A stretch of 24,783 nucleotides of DNA, taken from JABWBR01 sp036741235. Its GTDB lineage: Bacteria > Bacteroidota > Bacteroidia > Chitinophagales > Saprospiraceae. Positions within the stretch are counted from its first letter, which is position 1. Every line of letters begins with the position of its first letter. Shown here in pieces: positions 22,289 through 24,783 of this stretch. A program made the translations under genes and the position numbers. The stretch lies in assembly GCA_036741235.1 (NCBI GenBank), contig DAINSQ010000067.1, positions 1 through 24,783 on the forward strand, in the 5' to 3' direction. The notes under the pieces are model-generated. The model saw only the letters and a list, made by a program, of their open reading frames with translations, ran no database searches and had not been told where the DNA came from.

Positions 22289-23728
22289 ATGCAGCAGGAC
22301 AACTCCGTCAAACTAGCGCGCACTATCGGCCTGTTCATGGCCTGTGTGCTTACTGTAAGCTCAATTATCGGTTCCGGCGTATTTAAAAAAGTGGCGCCTA
22401 TGTCTGCCGACTTGCAAGCGCCTTTATGGGTATTGCTGGCCTGGGTTGCGGCGGGCATCGTATCGCTGGCGGGAGCTTTGTCGGTAGCAGAAGTATCGGG
22501 GCAGATTGCGGGTTCCGGTGGGGCTTATGTTTTCCTGCGCGAGATTTACGGCAAATCGATCGCATTTTTTTACGGCTGGAGCAATTTTGCTGTGATCCGC
22601 ACGGCTTCGGTAGCATCAATAGCCTACGTATTTGCCGAATCTGTCAACGCGATTGCCCCCTTGCCCGAACTGAGCGGCCCACTGGCAGAGTGGTCGATAT
22701 TGGGGTTTATTACGCCCTTTGCCAATTTGGGGGTAAAAGCTCTTGCAATAGGGTTGGTAGCCGCCCTCACGGCAGTCAATTACCGCGGTCTGGGGCACGC
22801 CAGTACGCTGAGCCATTGGGCTACGACAACCGTGGTGATCTGCCTGGTGATATTGGTATTGCTGGGATTATTTTCTGCAGAAGGGTCGCTTGAAAATATA
22901 CGCACTGCTACCGCTGAGTTCCCTAAGATATTCAATAATTCATTTGGTTATACGGCGGCCTTTTTTTCAGCTATGTTGAGTGCTTTCTGGGCTTATGAGG
23001 GTTGGATTACCCTGACTTTTCTGGGTGGCGAAATAAAAAATCCGCACCGTAATCTTCCGCTGGCTTTGTTTTTCGGGATGCTGGCGGTGATTGCCATTTA
23101 TGTGACGGTCAATTTTGCTTACCTGTATGTACTGCCTGTCGACGAGTTGATCAGTGTTCACGAATCACAAAATAAAGTAGCGGCTATAGCTATGATCGAA
23201 CGGGTTATGGGCGGCGGCGGCACGATGCTGCTGGCGATACTGATCTGTATTTCTACTTTTGGCTGCACCAATACTACCATATTGCTGGCTGCGCGACTGT
23301 ATTACGCTATGGCGCGGCGCGGCGAATTTTTCCAGCGGGCCGGCACGGTGCATGCCCGCTATCGCACGCCTGGCAACGCCCTTGTCATGCAGGGCGTTTG
23401 GGCTTCTGTGTTAATTATCTCCGGTAGCTTTGACCAACTCACCGATATGCTGATTTTTGCCTCGTTTATTTTTTATGGGTTGTGCGCATACGGGGTATTT
23501 ATTCTGCGCAAGCGCAACGGCGGCGCTCCCGCCACCTATCGCACGCCCGGCTATCCGCTGGTGCCTGCCTTGTTTGTGCTATTCTGTCTGGCTTTGGTAG
23601 TTATCACGTTGTATAACCGCCCCGGCGAGGCCGGTATCGGGCTGTTGTTGATCCTTAGCGGTATCCCGTTTTTTATGGCATGGCGCCACCGTCCCCCTAT
23701 GGACGGGGATGTTGATGAAGAGATTTGA
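22289..23728 (+). CDS. APC-superfamily amino acid permease
   Basis: A 479-residue inner-membrane transporter with about 12 hydrophobic segments. The first helix carries the broken-helix substrate motif SSIIGSGVF (24-32), and helix 6 has FSAMLSAFWAYEGW, both typical of APC amino acid transporters of the LAT/APA kind, which act as antiporters or proton symporters. The loop AARLYYAMARRGEFF is also a family mark. The exact amino acid cannot be told. The ATG at 22289 gives a normal cytoplasmic N-terminus. It is divergent from the receptor gene, and its last 32 bases overlap the 3' end of the convergent short-chain dehydrogenase. Confidence 0.92.
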   Translation: MQQDNSVKLARTIGLFMACVLTVSSIIGSGVFKKVAPMSADLQAPLWVLLAWVAAGIVSLAGALSVAEVSGQIAGSGGAYVFLREIYGKSIAFFYGWSNFAVIRTASVASIAYVFAESVNAIAPLPELSGPLAEWSILGFITPFANLGVKALAIGLVAALTAVNYRGLGHASTLSHWATTTVVICLVILVLLGLFSAEGSLENIRTATAEFPKIFNNSFGYTAAFFSAMLSAFWAYEGWITLTFLGGEIKNPHRNLPLALFFGMLAVIAIYVTVNFAYLYVLPVDELISVHESQNKVAAIAMIERVMGGGGTMLLAILICISTFGCTNTTILLAARLYYAMARRGEFFQRAGTVHARYRTPGNALVMQGVWASVLIISGSFDQLTDMLIFASFIFYGLCAYGVFILRKRNGGAPATYRTPGYPLVPALFVLFCLALVVITLYNRPGEAGIGLLLILSGIPFFMAWRHRPPMDGDVDEEI

Positions 23729-24521
23729 GTTGCGACAGCCGTTTTGCCTGGATTTGCCCTTTGCGCGTCAGGCGGGCGTCGAGGAAACCGCCCAGGGCCG
23801 GCAGTAAGTTGCCCAGGCGGGCCAGCCAGCCGCGGGTTGCCGGGTATAACACTTCCAGCGGCTTGTTTTTCATCGCCCGCCACAGTATGCGCGAAATGTC
23901 CTCAACAAGCAGCGGCTTTTGGGGGCCCGAAAAAGTAAGTGCGGCCTCTTTGGGGTAGTGGAGCTGCAAGTCGAGCATAGGCGTGTCTACCAAATCGGGG
24001 CAGACAACGGTGACGAATACGCCGTGGGGGCGCAATTCATAACCTGCCGCCAGCGAAAAACCGCGAACGGCGTATTTGGACGCGGAATACAGGCTAATAC
24101 CTTTTATGGGCGCTACGCCAGCCAGCGAAGCGATGTTAACGATATGCCCGGCCCCTTGTTGTATCATTACCTCGCTTACCAGTTTGGTTCCGTACATCAC
24201 CCCTTTGGCGTTAATATCCATGTGGCGGTCAATCCATTTTATGTCAGTTTCGGCAATAAAGCCTGGCTGGATGATACCTGCGATATTAAAAAGATAGTCG
24301 ATGCGCCCAAATCGCTCCAGGGTGGCCGCGATCAATGCCCGCCATTGATCGGGGTTGCGCACGTCGAGCGGAAATAAAAGCCTGTCGGGGCTCCTGTCAA
24401 AAGCGGCGGTCAATCCCGCCTCATTCACGTCGGCGAGTGCCAACTGAAAATTGCTAGCAGCCAGTTCGCCGGCAAAGTGCTTGCCGATACCGCTGGCGGC
24501 GCCGGTTACGATGGCTACCAT
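23697..24521 (-). CDS. Short-chain dehydrogenase/reductase (classical SDR)
   Basis: A 274-residue NAD(P)-dependent oxidoreductase. The Rossmann cofactor motif TGAASGIG (6-13) opens the protein, ALADVNE (28-34) follows strand 2, with the aspartate suggesting NAD preference, and NIAG lies at 79-82. The catalytic tetrad is N104 (DINAKG), S132 (NIASLAG), Y145 and K149 (YSASK). After the usual PDLVDTPM segment the C-terminus is longer and basic, with a hydrophobic part (WLARLGNLLPALGGFLDARL) that could associate with a membrane; this type is seen in lipid- or retinol-dehydrogenase-like SDRs, but the substrate is unknown. It is downstream of a partly visible gene on the same strand (59 bases) and may be co-transcribed with it. 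Confidence 0.92.
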   Translation of the reverse strand: MVAIVTGAASGIGKHFAGELAASNFQLALADVNEAGLTAAFDRSPDRLLFPLDVRNPDQWRALIAATLERFGRIDYLFNIAGIIQPGFIAETDIKWIDRHMDINAKGVMYGTKLVSEVMIQQGAGHIVNIASLAGVAPIKGISLYSASKYAVRGFSLAAGYELRPHGVFVTVVCPDLVDTPMLDLQLHYPKEAALTFSGPQKPLLVEDISRILWRAMKNKPLEVLYPATRGWLARLGNLLPALGGFLDARLTRKGQIQAKRLSQLKSLHQHPRP

Positions 24522-24580
24522 ATATCAGAAAGTAAATTCAAAATAAAGTGGTTTGAGAAAATATTACAAGACACTCATTT

Positions 24581-24783
24581 TTACGATACTTCATCTTGTA
24601 TGTCTTGCAAATCACTGAAATCAGCGTGTGTGGTCCAGCCGAAAATTTTGGCATAAGCTTCGTACACATCCGGCAAATATTCCAAAAAGCGATCGGGGAA
24701 AGTAAAGAACAGGGTTACACTAACCGGAAATATGTCTATCTCGTCCAGGTTGATGTATTTGTGAATGGTTGCTTTGCTAAAAC
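24581..24783 (-). CDS. C-terminal part of an unrecognised gene, cut by the window edge
   Basis: An open frame enters from the right edge and ends at TAA (24581-24583), giving 66 residues that begin FSKATIHKYINLDEID and end DLQDIQDEVS. The sequence is rich in aromatic and acidic residues (FPDRFLEYLPDVYEAYAKIFGW) and looks like a globular soluble protein. I do not recognise the family. Same strand as the short-chain dehydrogenase 59 bases downstream. Confidence 0.6.
   Translation of the reverse strand, partial: FSKATIHKYINLDEIDIFPVSVTLFFTFPDRFLEYLPDVYEAYAKIFGWTTHADFSDLQDIQDEVS

Overview
The window reads as a dense bacterial chromosome segment from a member of the Bacteroidota. Several marks point there: a type IX secretion (T9SS) C-terminal sorting domain on an endonuclease I, a TonB-dependent receptor with a carboxypeptidase-regulatory-like N-terminal domain, a TonB-C periplasmic protein of the MPMFPGC type, a four-helix LytS-type histidine kinase, a 14-blade two-component-regulator propeller followed by a Y_Y_Y domain, and weak Shine-Dalgarno sequences with occasional TAnnTTTG-like -7 boxes. 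The mix (kynureninase, propeller-cyclase, T9SS cargo, roughly 50% GC) would fit the Saprospiria/Lewinella side of the phylum, but that placement is an inference. A run of 10 Ns flanked by two slightly different copies of the same ~190 bp suggests a draft or metagenome-derived scaffold.

Layout. 1-245: upstream region of rpoN with short repeats. 246-1790 (+): RpoN (sigma-54), convergent with 1810-3369 (-), a ComM/YifB Mg-chelatase-like AAA+ protein. 3536-6912 (+): kynureninase translationally coupled (ATGA overlap) to a two-domain enoyl-CoA hydratase/3-hydroxyacyl-CoA dehydrogenase. 6948-7352 (-): small lipoprotein. 7484-8035 (+): DinB-like protein whose 3' end overlaps an N-terminally extended pyruvate-kinase-like protein (7984-9921, -). 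10087-10506 (-): small membrane protein with its own terminator. 10701-11267 (+): Tat-exported gluconate 2-dehydrogenase subunit 3-like lipoprotein. A strong hairpin separates it from a minus-strand pair, T9SS-secreted endonuclease I (12704-13903) and exported M20 amidohydrolase (11338-12681). 14021-18337 (+): soluble TonB-C protein, a 1046-residue periplasmic-propeller adenylyl cyclase, and a cytochrome c lipoprotein. 18345-22097 (-): TonB-dependent receptor followed by a LytS-type kinase, interrupted by the assembly gap. 22289-23728 (+): APC amino-acid permease, convergent and overlapping with a short-chain dehydrogenase (23697-24521, -). 24581-24783 (-): C-terminal end of an unrecognised gene.

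How the genes may work together. Much of the window concerns acquiring and breaking down organic nitrogen and carbon: a secreted nuclease, a periplasmic peptidase/amidohydrolase, an amino-acid permease, kynurenine cleavage and a beta-oxidation enzyme. A second theme is envelope sensing: the propeller-cyclase (extracytoplasmic signal to cAMP) and the receptor/LytS kinase pair. These groupings come from gene order and are inferences.

No tRNA, rRNA, CRISPR array, transposase or phage gene was seen, and no gene-free stretch exceeds 300 bases. The most unusual items are the propeller-adenylyl cyclase fusion, the pyruvate-kinase-like protein with an apparently duplicated B domain and no C-terminal domain, the kynureninase/beta-oxidation coupling, and the two-allele duplication around the gap, in which an intergenic inverted repeat is preserved although its sequence has changed.
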